In this document: one piece after another, positions 42,588-56,304 of the stretch
How positions within the stretch are numbered: the first letter of the stretch is position 1
Layout: each line of letters starts with the position of its first letter
NCBI RefSeq assembly: GCF_900143055.1
Contig: NZ_FRCW01000003.1
Coordinates: forward strand, 354,375 to 418,374
Direction: 5' to 3'
Source of the DNA: Fibrobacter sp. UWR3
GTDB lineage: Bacteria; Fibrobacterota; Fibrobacteria; Fibrobacterales; Fibrobacteraceae
DNA: 64,000 nucleotides
The notes under the pieces: generated by a model
Database searches by the model: none
Told to the model about the DNA's origin: nothing
The model's input: only the letters and a program-made list of their open reading frames with translations
Position numbers and translations under genes: made by a program

Positions 42588-44414
42588 TTACTTGAGCTTC
42601 AGGTTCCAGAGGACCTTCGTGCCAGAAGCGATCCACGGCAGCTGGGCCGGGGCGTAGGCGTTTTCTGCAGAGGGCCAGTTGGTCCAGACCTTGTCGCTGA
42701 ACTCGTAGTACTGTTCCGGGAGGTAAGCGAGCGGAATCGCCGGCTGGTCTTCCATGAAGATCTTGTTGAGTTCGCGGTAGGCTTCAGCCTTCTTGGCTTC
42801 GTCGGTCATGAGCGGGATTTCGGCGAGGAGCTTGTCCACTTCGGGGCGGAATTCCTTGGTGCCCGGCTGGTTGTAACGGCCGATGTTGGTGCCGGCCCAG
42901 TCGCCGAGCTTCTGCCAGTCGCGGCTAGACATGACTTCGTTGAAGCGGCTCCACGGGAGAGACGGAGACACGTCTGCAGTCGGCTTGTGCATGATGAGGT
43001 CGAAGTTGCCGGTGCCCATGGCAGGCCAGTACTGACCGCCATCCACGAAGCCTTCACGAACGTCGATACCGGCCTTGCGCATGCCTTCGACAGCGATGTT
43101 CACGATGGATTCCCAGTCGGTCCAGCCGGCCGGAGAGGTAATGAAGAGGGTCGGGATCTTTTCGCCCTTGGCGTTTTCCATGTGGTCGAGAGAACCGTCG
43201 TCCTTGAACACGGACTTGTAGCCGGCTTCGGTAAGCATGGCCTTCACAGTCTTGAGACGTTCGGCCTCGTCAACGATGTCGAGCTTCACGCCGACCTTCT
43301 GGTCTTCGGCGTTGATGTACTTGCCTTCGAGGTTCGTCGGCATGATGAGGCCCGGCTGCAGCTGAGAGGTGTAACCGGAGAGAGCGAACTGACGGATAGC
43401 GTTGTAGTCGATGGCCGTAGCGAGGGCACGACGGAAACGCTTGTCGTTGAGGGGTTCCTTCATGGTGTTGATCATGAGCATCGGCATAGCGCCCGGAGTG
43501 AAGTACGGAGCATCGTTCAACCAGGTATGCACGCCGGCGCTCTTGAGGTCGCCAATACGCGGAATGAAGGACATGGAAGCATCGAGTTCACCCTTGCGGA
43601 GAGCGATGGTGTTGTGCTCGTTGCTCTTGTAAATCGGGTGGACAATGAACTTCGGAGCCGGGAGCTTGCCCTCGTGGAGAGCGGCGTTGCCCCAGTAGTC
43701 GTCACGACGTTCGAGGATAATCTTGTTCGCGGAGTAGTCCTTGATGGTGTACGGGCCAGAAACGACCGGGTTCTTGTCCATCATGAGCTTCTTCACTTCG
43801 TCGAGACCCTTTTCGGCAACGAGCGGTTCAAACACGTGAGCCGGCACGATGCGGATGGCCTGGAGGAGGTCCATCACAGAAAGCGGGTTGTTGCGCTTGT
43901 CCTTGGCAACGATGAAGGAAATGCGTTCAGCAACGGGAGCGTCCGCCGCTGCCGGTTCGGCCTTGAGGGTATCCACATGGATTGCGGAAATCTGTTCGGT
44001 GGTGTTGATGGAACCGTTCGTGAAGATGAACTTCACGTCGTTGGAGTTCACCTGCTTGCCGTCGCTCCACTTGGCGGCGGGGTTCAGGTCAATCACGATG
44101 CTGTCGTTGTTGGAAAGTTCCGGAACCAGCGTGCCAAGAAGGGCTTCGATCTGACCGTTCAGGGTGTTGTAGGTGACGAGCGGTTCGTACACCAGGTTGA
44201 AGCGGCCACCCACCGGCCATGCAGCCATCCAGCTTTCGGCGAGCGGGTTGAACGTAGCGGGGGCACCCCACTGCTGGCCAGACAAGTAAAGCGTCTGCTG
44301 ACGGGGCAGGGCGCCTTCGGCGGCCTGCTGCTCGCTGCTGCTATCACACCCGAAAAGGGCACCTGCTGCCGAAACAACGGCCACAGTCTTGACAATCGAT
44401 TTAATTCCGATCAT
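42588..44414 (-). CDS. Lipoprotein solute-binding protein, family 5 (oligopeptide/dipeptide type)
   Basis: 608 aa. Lipobox LFGC, acyl-Cys23. The family-5 domain covers the rest: W.PLAES..AWPVGGRFNLVYEPLVTYN, ATIKWSDGK-like AAKWSDGKQVNSNDVKF, and the typical C-terminal KIFMEDQPAIPLAYLPEQYYEF. It should capture the substrate for the two permeases and two ATPases that follow. TATATT at 44473-44468 is a plausible -10, about 55 nt upstream. Confidence 0.92.
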   Translation of the reverse strand: MIGIKSIVKTVAVVSAAGALFGCDSSSEQQAAEGALPRQQTLYLSGQQWGAPATFNPLAESWMAAWPVGGRFNLVYEPLVTYNTLNGQIEALLGTLVPELSNNDSIVIDLNPAAKWSDGKQVNSNDVKFIFTNGSINTTEQISAIHVDTLKAEPAAADAPVAERISFIVAKDKRNNPLSVMDLLQAIRIVPAHVFEPLVAEKGLDEVKKLMMDKNPVVSGPYTIKDYSANKIILERRDDYWGNAALHEGKLPAPKFIVHPIYKSNEHNTIALRKGELDASMSFIPRIGDLKSAGVHTWLNDAPYFTPGAMPMLMINTMKEPLNDKRFRRALATAIDYNAIRQFALSGYTSQLQPGLIMPTNLEGKYINAEDQKVGVKLDIVDEAERLKTVKAMLTEAGYKSVFKDDGSLDHMENAKGEKIPTLFITSPAGWTDWESIVNIAVEGMRKAGIDVREGFVDGGQYWPAMGTGNFDLIMHKPTADVSPSLPWSRFNEVMSSRDWQKLGDWAGTNIGRYNQPGTKEFRPEVDKLLAEIPLMTDEAKKAEAYRELNKIFMEDQPAIPLAYLPEQYYEFSDKVWTNWPSAENAYAPAQLPWIASGTKVLWNLKLK

Positions 44415-44473
44415 GTGTATCCTCTTATTGTAAGCCTATTTACGACTTTTGATGAAATTCGGATTCTAATATA

Positions 44474-44748
44474 GATTTAAACGTATTGTTTGTTGCCTCC
44501 CCGACCTAAAAATTACGTTTACAAGGCGACACAGGGGCCGGTCCAGGGCACAAGTTAGAACCACCGCACAGGCTATCCACAATTCTTTAACAACATGAAT
44601 GTTTACAGGAATTTACAAACCAGACGGAAGGCGGTTTTCGCGCCTAAAAAGCCCGGCAGTCTATAAACCCGCCACAGGTTCCCGACAGTGAATTGCAGAC
44701 AAAGTAATCAAGTTATCGGCACACGCGAACAGATTACATACAAAAGAA
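44474..44748. other. Intergenic region between the ABC operon and enolase
   Basis: About 275 nt without a recognisable gene, repeat or structured RNA; moderately AT-rich. It lies upstream of the ABC operon and downstream of the enolase terminator. Confidence 0.5.
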
Positions 44749-44768
44749 GCGTCCCCTGATAGGGACGC
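44749..44768 (-). terminator. Terminator of the enolase gene
   Basis: Stem GCGTCCC with GGGACGC, 6-nt loop, followed on the minus strand by TTCTTTTG. 28 nt after the stop. Confidence 0.8.
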
Positions 44769-44795
44769 CTCTTTCAGTAATTCTAATGGTTTAGA

Positions 44796-46208
44796 TTACT
44801 TTTTGCAAGCCTTCTTGCAGCCGCACTTCTTGGCGGGAGCGGCCTTGCAAGCCTTGCGCGGGTCACCGGCATAGACAGCAGCCTTGCCGAGTTCTTCTTC
44901 GATGCGGAGCAAGCGGTTGTACTTGCAAACGCGGTCCGTACGGGAGAGAGAACCGGTCTTGATCTGGCCAGCGGCAGTACCGACGGCGAGGTCAGCAATG
45001 AAGGTGTCTTCGGTTTCGCCAGAGCGGTGAGAAACGATCGGGGCATAGCCTTCGTTCTGAGCGCGCTTGATGGCGGCGAGAGTTTCGGACACAGAACCCA
45101 CCTGGTTCACCTTGATGAGGATAGCGTTGGCGATGCCAGCCTTGATGCCTTCGTCGAAGATGGTCGGGTTGGTAACGAACAGGTCGTCACCCACGAGGTT
45201 GATCTTGCCGCCGAGCTTGTCGGTCATGACCTTCCAGCCAGCCCAGTCAGCTTCGTCGAGGCCGTCTTCAATGGAGAAGATGGAGTACTTGTCGATGAGC
45301 TTTTCGTAGAGCTTCACCATGTCGGCAGACTTGACAGTCTTCTTGGTGCTCTTCTTGAAGGTGTAGGTTTCCGGCTTGCCAGCCTTGGTGTTCTTGTCGC
45401 AGAATTCAGAGGAAGCAACGTCAAGAGCGATCTTGATGTCAGTGCCGAACTTGTAACCGGCATTGGTGGTTGCAGCCTTGAGGGCGTCGAGAGCCTTTTC
45501 GAGGGTCATCACGCCAGTGATTTCGTAACCGAACTTGTTCTTGGCGGGCTTGATGCTGACGCCAGGAGCGAAGCCACCTTCGTCACCGACGGTCGTGTCG
45601 AAGCCACCCTTCTTCAGCACAGCCTTGAGGGCGTGGAAGATTTCGGTGACCATCTGGAGGCCCTTGGAGAAGGTCTTTGCGCCAACCGGAGCAATCATGA
45701 ATTCCTGGAAGTCGATCGGAGCGGAGGAGTGAGCACCGCCGTTGATCACGTTGCACATCGGGCAGGGGAGCGTGAGCTTCTTGGTGCCATGGAGCTTGGC
45801 GATGTACTGGTAGAGAGGCATCTTGGCGTCGTTAGCAGCGGCGCAGCAAACAGCCATGGAAACGCCGAGGATAGCGTTTGCACCGAGCTTGTTCTTGAGC
45901 ATGCGGTTGCCGTCGAGAGCGATCATGGCGTCGTCGACTTCGGTCTGCTTGGCCGGGTCCATGCCGATGATCTTCTTCGCGATCTTGGTGTTCACGTTCT
46001 TCACAGCAGTGAGCGTGCCCTTGCCGCAGTAGGTCTTCTTGTCGCCGTCGCGGAGTTCGCAAGCTTCGCGTTCGCCGGTAGAAGCACCGCTCGGGACAGC
46101 AGCGTGACCCTTCACGCCGTTTTCGAGGGTAACATCAACTTCGAGAGTGGGATTGCCGCGAGAATCGAGGATCTGGCGGGCAACAACGGATTTGATTTTA
46201 GAAGCCAT
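44796..46208 (-). CDS. eno: Enolase with Cys/Lys-rich C-terminal tail
   Basis: 470 aa, about 35-40 more than typical. Enolase landmarks: [17 protein letters not shown], the metal ligands in [11 protein letters not shown] and [11 protein letters not shown], the catalytic Lys in [10 protein letters not shown], and [10 protein letters not shown]. It converts 2-phosphoglycerate to phosphoenolpyruvate in glycolysis, the main route for cellulose-derived glucose. After the usual end (RIEEELG) the protein continues with a basic tail ending [19 protein letters not shown] with four Cys, absent from standard enolases. It could bind metal, nucleic acid or the membrane. Monocistronic; TATATT lies about 40 nt upstream. 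Confidence 0.96.
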   Translation of the reverse strand: MASKIKSVVARQILDSRGNPTLEVDVTLENGVKGHAAVPSGASTGEREACELRDGDKKTYCGKGTLTAVKNVNTKIAKKIIGMDPAKQTEVDDAMIALDGNRMLKNKLGANAILGVSMAVCCAAANDAKMPLYQYIAKLHGTKKLTLPCPMCNVINGGAHSSAPIDFQEFMIAPVGAKTFSKGLQMVTEIFHALKAVLKKGGFDTTVGDEGGFAPGVSIKPAKNKFGYEITGVMTLEKALDALKAATTNAGYKFGTDIKIALDVASSEFCDKNTKAGKPETYTFKKSTKKTVKSADMVKLYEKLIDKYSIFSIEDGLDEADWAGWKVMTDKLGGKINLVGDDLFVTNPTIFDEGIKAGIANAILIKVNQVGSVSETLAAIKRAQNEGYAPIVSHRSGETEDTFIADLAVGTAAGQIKTGSLSRTDRVCKYNRLLRIEEELGKAAVYAGDPRKACKAAPAKKCGCKKACKK

Positions 46209-46309
46209 TTTTTAGCCTTTTGGTTTAGTGTGAAAATTTAACGGGGAATAATATAGAAAAACTGGTTAATGGTTTGCAGTCGATGGTTAAGAAAATGTGG
46301 GCAAAAAAG

Positions 46310-46327
46310 GGGGCGGGTTTTCGCCCC
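46310..46327 (-). terminator. Terminator overlapping the stop of the 46327 lipoprotein gene
   Basis: Minus-strand stem GGGGCG with CGCCCC, 6-nt loop, then CTTTTTT. Its first base overlaps the TAG stop codon. Confidence 0.8.
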
Positions 46328-47400
46328 TACATCACCCAGCCGTCACGGCGCTTTACAACTTCCCATTTCCCCGAACGCTTGGACAAGTAGTAATGGCTTA
46401 GGAAGTTAAAACTTTCCATGACGTCCAGTTTCACCATATCGTGAGCCTTGTTAAAGACGGCATTATCCATAATCGGGAACGAATTGAAATGATAGTAGTC
46501 GTCCCCGTGATGAGGAAACACATCTATAAATGGGAACCAGAAGGGGTATTTATTCGGCTTGATCGTATATCGCTCTTGCCTGCTCTCATGGACATTCGCC
46601 TTCATAAAAACGTTCAATAGGGTATTGTATTCTTTATTCAGAACAAGAATCCGCTGTCCCGTCGGCGCTTTTTCCATGCAGGCAGAATTCTTTTTTTTCC
46701 ATTCTTCCTGTTCTATCCAATACATACGAAACTTCTCCAGCTCTTTCATATCAATGCCCTCAATATCAACATACCGCACCTGCAGCGTCTGGACAAAATA
46801 AGCGCGATTATAGCTGCTGCTAGAATCCTCTTTCAAATGTTTCAGGGCTTCATCAAACGGAATCGGCCGGGTTTTCGCATCTTTGATACTATCGGCTCCA
46901 TCGAAAAGTTTCCGCCAGAAATCCGGATCTTCTTTCCATTTTTTTATAAAATCAGCAATGTCAATTGGATCAATAGGTTTAGCATTCTTTCTTGTTTCAT
47001 TTAAAGTATCCTCATGAATGTCGCGCTCTTCCCTATCGAGAATATCACGATACTTACGTTTAGCTTCGAACTCTAGCACAACTTCATAGATGTCACGTAA
47101 ATCGGCCGCCAACGAATCATCGGCCGGAACCGTAGCACAGATAGAATCCGTAGAAAGTTTCCACCTCGCAAAGAAGTGATTCCTGTAATCGTCCATGGAA
47201 TCGCGCAGCAGCGTATCACCCGTCGCCTGGAACTGCTCGTAGAATTTATACGCACGCGTAAGGACCGTGTCCAATGGCAGTCCTTTTAACTCTTCAAAGC
47301 GTTTCGCCTTTCGCATTTCATCTTCATTGGACTGCGAGCACCCGCCAAGGAACATCGCCATCAATAGAACCGGCAGCCAACACAATTTCAAAAGTTTCAT
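46327..47400 (-). CDS. Predicted lipoprotein, unknown function
   Basis: 357 aa from ATG 47400; lipobox LGGC, acyl-Cys21, makes this start better than the upstream one. The mature part is highly charged, with many Asp/Glu/Lys and aromatic residues, and a long helical middle (about 90-190). The C-terminal 80 residues have a compact aromatic-rich stretch (YPFWFPFIDVFPHHGDDYYHF). No family recognised. Last of a loosely spaced group of exported proteins (50138 to 46327), each probably transcribed alone or as read-through. Confidence 0.75.
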   Translation of the reverse strand: MKLLKLCWLPVLLMAMFLGGCSQSNEDEMRKAKRFEELKGLPLDTVLTRAYKFYEQFQATGDTLLRDSMDDYRNHFFARWKLSTDSICATVPADDSLAADLRDIYEVVLEFEAKRKYRDILDREERDIHEDTLNETRKNAKPIDPIDIADFIKKWKEDPDFWRKLFDGADSIKDAKTRPIPFDEALKHLKEDSSSSYNRAYFVQTLQVRYVDIEGIDMKELEKFRMYWIEQEEWKKKNSACMEKAPTGQRILVLNKEYNTLLNVFMKANVHESRQERYTIKPNKYPFWFPFIDVFPHHGDDYYHFNSFPIMDNAVFNKAHDMVKLDVMESFNFLSHYYLSKRSGKWEVVKRRDGWVM

Positions 47401-47467
47401 ACAGCAATCCCTGATTATCAAACAAACTAGAAAGCATCTACAGGCTAAACATACAGCGATAAGGGAA

Positions 47468-48274
47468 TTACTTCCTCACGAACCGCAACCCCGCCCAGAT
47501 GGTGTGGAGGTTGAACATGCTGTATTCCTTTTCCGATTCGACCGGATTTTCAAACGCGGCGGTCAAGGCGACACCCATGTTCCACCTCTCGTTAAAGGCC
47601 CACGTGTGACCGACATCGAAGACGATGCTCTGGGTCAACGTTGAAATTTCCATAGCACCGTGATTACGGTCCCTTACGGCGTTCTTTTCCTCATCTACCT
47701 GGGTTTCGATAATGGAGAAGCCGAACGACGCGCCGGCATGGAATCCCGTCAGGGGCGATTCCTTTTTAGCAAAGGGGTAGAACGTAAAGCCGCCACCAAG
47801 GAACAGTCGCGTTGAAAGGGAATGGAGTTCACTGTAACGAATATACTCCTCATGCTCGACCCAATGATTGTGGAATGCATAGCCATCATCGTCGCCAGTG
47901 TATTCCACGGGCTCCTTCACCACATAACAGTCAAAATTATGGAACCCTTCGGTGTAAGTCCCCTGAATGACGCCAAATACGGCCAGCTTTTCCCAACCAT
48001 AGCCTACCTTCAGGTCAAGCACGGGGCCATAGCCCACGTACTCCACCTTGTCGCGTGGCGCATATTCCCCGCTGGGACCCGTATCCTCGCAACCCTCAAT
48101 GCCGAGGCATTCCCCCACATGGTCATCGGCCTGCTGCAACCTGCGGGGGCGTTCCTGCTCAACATAGTCCGCCTTGGCAATGCCCAAGGAGCCCTCCAGA
48201 TAAAGCCCTTCGGCCGAAGCGCCCGCCGCAACAACACAAGCCGCCAAGATGCAATTCTTAAAAACGTTTCCCAT
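47468..48274 (-). CDS. Predicted small outer-membrane beta-barrel protein
   Basis: 268 aa. Signal peptide about 1-21 (ending GASA). The mature part opens with LYLEGSLGIAKADY and alternates amphipathic strands (YGPVLDLKVGYGW, RLFLGGGFTFYPFA, FHAGASFGFSII, WNMGVALTAAFE), typical of an 8- to 10-stranded barrel. Two Cys pairs near about 55-62 suggest a loop disulfide. It ends AGLRFVRK, with aromatic Phe near the end. AGGAGG lies 6 nt before ATG 48274. Function unknown. Confidence 0.78.
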   Translation of the reverse strand: MGNVFKNCILAACVVAAGASAEGLYLEGSLGIAKADYVEQERPRRLQQADDHVGECLGIEGCEDTGPSGEYAPRDKVEYVGYGPVLDLKVGYGWEKLAVFGVIQGTYTEGFHNFDCYVVKEPVEYTGDDDGYAFHNHWVEHEEYIRYSELHSLSTRLFLGGGFTFYPFAKKESPLTGFHAGASFGFSIIETQVDEEKNAVRDRNHGAMEISTLTQSIVFDVGHTWAFNERWNMGVALTAAFENPVESEKEYSMFNLHTIWAGLRFVRK

Positions 48275-48350
48275 AAATCCTCCTCATGCAATACAAGTAA
48301 AGTAGCACCATTGTAGTCTGTATTTCGCAGGCTTAATGCAAAAATGCGTC

Positions 48351-49364
48351 CTATTCCTTGTTCCGGATGCAGCGCACGTAGCGGTACGCCTTCTTCCATG
48401 CCGGGAGCTGCAGGTCAAATATATCGAAGTTGTACAGGTCAAAACCGAAACGATAGGCGTGGTTCACGCTTTCCTCGGTAGACGACCAGAACCCGACAGT
48501 GCTATCGGAGAACGACTCTACCGTCGGGTCGTAGATGCCCGACACAAGAATGCGGAATCCGGAAAGGTCAGACCCTATGGTGATATCGTCACGCTTGCTG
48601 TCTTCGGGTTTCGCCATCAGGCTTATATACACAGGTTCGCTTCCATTGTGCTTGTCGACGTAGGCCTCCAGCGTCAACCAATCCTTCTGGGTCGGGACAG
48701 TCCAGCCTTCCGGGCATATCCCCGGCGACAGCGGGAAGTTCCCCTTGCACATCCAGCCCGGGCCACATTCATTCTCGGCGCGGCCCATCGCCTGGGCATA
48801 CGTGTACAGCCGCCCGAACTTTTCGCAATTGGCGAGACTGTCCCTGATGCACGCGGACCCGGGAACATCGTAATTCAGGTTCTCCCCCATCCAGGTCTGC
48901 GTCCCGATTGTCACCGTGCAATACGTGTGACCGTCGCGGGCATCCACCAGCGCCCCGCATTCACGCTCGTACGTGAGGGTGGAATCGCCTGAATCCACAG
49001 AACTGGAGGAACTTTCGGGCCGTTCCGCAGGAGCGCTGGAACTGCTGGATGCCTGCGGATTGGATTCGGAAGAAGCAACACTGCTCGAGGAAACGCCCGG
49101 CTTTTCGCCAGAAGAGGACTGAACCTTCTCGCTGGAAGAGGAACGCTCGACACCGCTCGAAAAATCCCGCGCAGAACATGACGAGGGAATCAACGAGCTT
49201 GATGAAGAACGCCCGGAACCCGAAGTGTCCGAAAGCGCCTCGCTCGAAGAATACGTATCGTCTGCGTAGGGATTGTCCAGGACGGCGGTCGTAGAACCAT
49301 CATCGCTACAGGCAAGCAGGAACGCACAGCAGGCGCAACCGAGAATTACAGATAAACTTTTCAT
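48351..49364 (-). CDS. Lipoprotein with Fibrobacter succinogenes major paralogous domain
   Basis: 337 aa from ATG 49364; lipobox LLAC, acyl-Cys19. Residues 30-130 are a SSSS-rich stalk with Asp/Glu/Pro. The C-terminal 200 residues match the Fib_succ_major domain (TIGR02145 family): DARDGHTYCTVTIGTQTWMGENLNY, LYTYAQAM, CPEGWTVPTQKDW, GFWSSTE and YVRCIRN. The domain is widespread and highly duplicated in Fibrobacter and some Bacteroidetes and is thought to act on the surface; its activity is unknown. This gene is a strong pointer to host lineage. Confidence 0.92.
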   Translation of the reverse strand: MKSLSVILGCACCAFLLACSDDGSTTAVLDNPYADDTYSSSEALSDTSGSGRSSSSSLIPSSCSARDFSSGVERSSSSEKVQSSSGEKPGVSSSSVASSESNPQASSSSSAPAERPESSSSSVDSGDSTLTYERECGALVDARDGHTYCTVTIGTQTWMGENLNYDVPGSACIRDSLANCEKFGRLYTYAQAMGRAENECGPGWMCKGNFPLSPGICPEGWTVPTQKDWLTLEAYVDKHNGSEPVYISLMAKPEDSKRDDITIGSDLSGFRILVSGIYDPTVESFSDSTVGFWSSTEESVNHAYRFGFDLYNFDIFDLQLPAWKKAYRYVRCIRNKE

Positions 49365-49382
49365 GCCACTCAATATAACAAA

Positions 49383-50138
49383 TTAGAACCTGATCGTGAC
49401 ATCCAGGCGCTTGGTATCCCTCGTTACGGCTATGTAGATTACACTATAGCTCGTAAACCCGACAAACCCTGCAAGCGTTATCCAGCCCACGTCCTTCCAG
49501 TCGTACGGCTTGTCCATCGCATACGCAATCGGGAATTCGGCAATCATCGCCGCTAGAGCCGTGAAGGCCCCACCCATAATGCCGCCATACAATCCCCAAA
49601 GCAAATCCATCTTCTCGTCCTTGTACATGTGGATTGACTTCACGGAATTTATCTGGTCCCCCAGTTGCATGTTTATCCAGCCCCTCCACTGGTCTCTAGA
49701 CAAGTCCCTAGGCATCCCATCCTTGACGTAGGTGTCCCCGACATCGCTCGCCATTATAGGCTTATCGCCAGCATCAAGGAACTCGATGCGGCATTCCGGG
49801 TCAGAATCAGCCGATGACCAGCATCTATAAAAGTCAACAACGGTCTCTATAGGGTATCTCGCAACCCCTTCCGCATTCCAATACCACAACAGGGACGCCC
49901 TGGAAGACGTGTCCATATTCAGGAACGCTTCACGCGACGCTTTGAAAGCGTACTTGCGGATTTCAACTTCCTTGCCGTCGATGACTGCCGTATCAAGGAC
50001 AGGTTCCGGCCTGCGGGTTGCCAATTCGGGATTGTGTCCGAACTGCCCCTCGACAAGGTTTGTGTCCGGCATAATCTCGGCCGCCGCCGGCAAGGGGAAC
50101 AACAAGGCGCAGACGACTATGTATAAACTAAATCTCAA
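49383..50138 (-). CDS. Predicted exported membrane protein, unknown function
   Basis: 251 aa. Signal peptide about 1-21 (PLPAAA). The middle is soluble, with two Cys (YRCW, PECR, about 113 and 121) and several Trp. Two hydrophobic segments near 190-210 (GGIMGGAFTALAAMIAE) and 225-245 (WITLAGFVGFTSYSVIYIAV) suggest membrane insertion. Ends in Phe. Not recognised. First of the exported-protein group. Confidence 0.7.
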   Translation of the reverse strand: MRFSLYIVVCALLFPLPAAAEIMPDTNLVEGQFGHNPELATRRPEPVLDTAVIDGKEVEIRKYAFKASREAFLNMDTSSRASLLWYWNAEGVARYPIETVVDFYRCWSSADSDPECRIEFLDAGDKPIMASDVGDTYVKDGMPRDLSRDQWRGWINMQLGDQINSVKSIHMYKDEKMDLLWGLYGGIMGGAFTALAAMIAEFPIAYAMDKPYDWKDVGWITLAGFVGFTSYSVIYIAVTRDTKRLDVTIRF

Positions 50139-50298
50139 TGCTCTTTCCCTTTAGGTAACACCCTAAATGTAATTCATTTTCAACGGGAAAGGACACCCCG
50201 TGATCAACCTGTCGATAACAGGAAAAAACACGGGGACAAAGTGCTTCTACAAACCGTTTAAAAACTAAATAACAAACTGTTGCGTGAGCCAAAAGCAA

Positions 50299-50595
50299 GT
50301 GAGCATACGGAGGTTCAGCACCCGAAACGACGAACGAGCGGTCGCTCGTGAGCCAAAAGCGACTCGTATCAACGAGTCGCGATGGCGAAAGCACTTTGAC
50401 CACTTAGCGCTTTAGCGCTTATGTGGGCATGGTCCCCCTTGCGGGGAGAGTGAGCATACGGAGGTTCAGCGCCCGAAACGACGAACGAGCGGTCGCTCGT
50501 GAGCCAAAAGCGACTCGTATCAACGAGCCGCGATGGCGAGAGCGAGTGAGAAACAGGAAGTTCTCTATCTGAAATGACGAACGAGCGGTCGCTTT
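50299..50595. repeat. 95-nt direct repeats (two full, one partial)
   Basis: Copies at 50299-50393 and 50449-50543 (offset 150) differ at only a few positions; a diverged partial copy covers 50545-50595. Each full copy contains two palindromes: ACGAGCG-GT-CGCTCGT and GCGACTCGT-ATCA-ACGAGTCGC (one base changed in the second copy). Confidence 0.9.
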
Positions 50596-50711
50596 AGGAA
50601 ACCCGCAGGGACTAACAGTCACAAGGGTTTCCTCCCGGTATAAACATTCCTGCTCGCGAAAAAGAAACAAACTATTTTCTGCCGGAGCACTCTCTTGTGT
50701 TTCTTTGCGTA

Positions 50712-50775
50712 GATGAGGACCTTGCAAAGCGAACACTGGAACGAAGTGATTGTGTGAGCGTGCAAGGCCGTCATC
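50712..50775. repeat. Long imperfect inverted repeat
   Basis: Arms 50712-50726 and 50761-50775 (15 nt, two mismatches) enclose 34 nt with a smaller CACT/AGTG hairpin. No T-tract, so not a simple terminator. Confidence 0.6.
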
Positions 50776-50853
50776 GTAGCAAACATTATAAAAACCATAG
50801 ATCCTATCGCACTATCGCTACGCTCCAGGGCTCCAGGATGACAATACAGAAAA

Positions 50854-50874
50854 GGCTCGCTTTGTAAGCGAGCC
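50854..50874 (-). terminator. Terminator of the rpsL-rpsG transcript
   Basis: Perfect 9-bp stem GGCTCGCTT with AAGCGAGCC, then TTTTCTGT on the minus strand. 33 nt after the rpsG stop. fusA does not follow here. Confidence 0.9.
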
Positions 50875-50907
50875 TCTCTCTAGGATAATTCTGTGCTAAG
50901 GCAAGAA

Positions 50908-51384
50908 TTAGAAACGGAAGTGGGCGAAAGCCTTGTTGGCTTCGGCCATCTTGTGCGTATCGTTCTTCTTGCGGACAGCGTTGCCTTCACCGTTCTTGGC
51001 AGCAACGAGTTCGGCAGCAAGGCGGTCGGCCATGTTGGGTTCGTTGCGGTTGCGGGCGGCTTCGAGGAGCCAGCGGAGGGCGAGAGCCTTGGCGCGGTCC
51101 GGAGCGACTTCCATAGGAACCTGGTAGTTCGCACCACCGACGCGGCGGGACTTGACTTCGACGCGCGGCTTGATGTTTTCGAGGCAGAGTTCGAACTTCT
51201 CGAGAGCGGTTTCCTTGCCTTCGAGCTTCTTGTCGAGTTCATCGAGGGCGGTGTAAACGATCTGTTCGGCGATGGTCTTCTTGCCCTGCTTGAGCACGAC
51301 ACCGACGAGTTCGGTCACGAGAGTGGACTTGAAACGCGGATCCGGGAGGATGGAGCGATGGAGAGCCTTTCTTCTTCTAGACAT
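50908..51384 (-). CDS. rpsG: 30S ribosomal protein S7
   Basis: 158 aa, normal length. MSRRRKALHRSILPDPRF start, then VTELVGVVLKQGKKTIAEQIVY, GGANYQVPMEV and LRWLLEAARNRNE. Binds the 3' major domain of 16S rRNA and nucleates the head of the small subunit. 11 nt after rpsL; last gene of the unit. The usual fusA-tuf continuation of the str operon is absent; tuf is instead at the far end of this block. Confidence 0.98.
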   Translation of the reverse strand: MSRRRKALHRSILPDPRFKSTLVTELVGVVLKQGKKTIAEQIVYTALDELDKKLEGKETALEKFELCLENIKPRVEVKSRRVGGANYQVPMEVAPDRAKALALRWLLEAARNRNEPNMADRLAAELVAAKNGEGNAVRKKNDTHKMAEANKAFAHFRF

Positions 51385-51395
51385 ATTCTACTTCC

Positions 51396-51785
51396 TTACT
51401 TCTTTGCCGGAGCGGCGCCTTTCTTCTTAACACCATACTTGGAACGACCGTTCTGGCGACCGTTAACGGCCTGGGTATCCAGGGCGCCACGGATGATGTG
51501 GTAACGAACACCCGGAACATCCTTCACACGGCCACCGCGGATGAGCACGATGGAGTGTTCCTGGAGGTTGTGTCCTTCGCCGGGGATGTAAGCCGTAACT
51601 TCCATCTTGTTGGAAAGACGCACACGGGCAATCTTACGAAGAGCAGAGTTCGGCTTCTTCGGAGTGCTGGTGTAGACACGGGTGCAAACGCCACGCTTCT
51701 GCGGGCAGGACTTCAAGGCCACGGAAGCGGTCTTGTTGCTGATCTGTTCACGTCCGTTGCGGACGAGCTGTTGAATAGTAGGCAC
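51396..51785 (-). CDS. rpsL: 30S ribosomal protein S12
   Basis: 129 aa from GTG 51785 (TAGGAG 7 nt upstream). Conserved [20 protein letters not shown] and [25 protein letters not shown]12 monitors codon-anticodon pairing in the decoding site. The Lys residues usually altered in streptomycin resistance (in PKKPN and GRVKD) are wild type. A promoter-like sequence lies between rpoC and this gene. Confidence 0.98.
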   Translation of the reverse strand: MPTIQQLVRNGREQISNKTASVALKSCPQKRGVCTRVYTSTPKKPNSALRKIARVRLSNKMEVTAYIPGEGHNLQEHSIVLIRGGRVKDVPGVRYHIIRGALDTQAVNGRQNGRSKYGVKKKGAAPAKK

Positions 51786-51812
51786 TATTAATCTCCTAGA
51801 TTTTGGAGTGCA

Positions 51813-51840
51813 AATATAGTTTTTTTTCCAAAGTTTTCAA
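51813..51840 (-). promoter_or_regulatory. Putative rpsL promoter
   Basis: TTGAAA (51840-51835), 16-nt spacer with A-tract, TATATT (51818-51813) followed by TGCA, 27 nt before the GTG start. Same form as at 3994 and 11661. Confidence 0.6.
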
Positions 51841-51854
51841 GTACATGGCCAAAA

Positions 51855-56303
<4,449 letters not shown>

Positions 56304-56304
56304 A

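Larger units (their letters stand above)
50139..50853. other. Repeat-rich non-coding region downstream of rpsG
   Basis: About 715 nt without a credible gene. It holds two 95-nt direct repeats, a third partial copy, several perfect small palindromes and a long inverted repeat. Frames opening here (for example 50419-50736 minus) run across the repeats and look spurious. Confidence 0.7.

Noticed and set aside
44560..44600. Replication origin signal near CTATCCACAATTC
   Set aside because: Only one DnaA-box-like word, no cluster and no dnaA/dnaN nearby.
50128..50736. Two small minus-strand frames in the repeat region
   Set aside because: They translate the direct repeats, lack ribosome sites and show no protein-like pattern.
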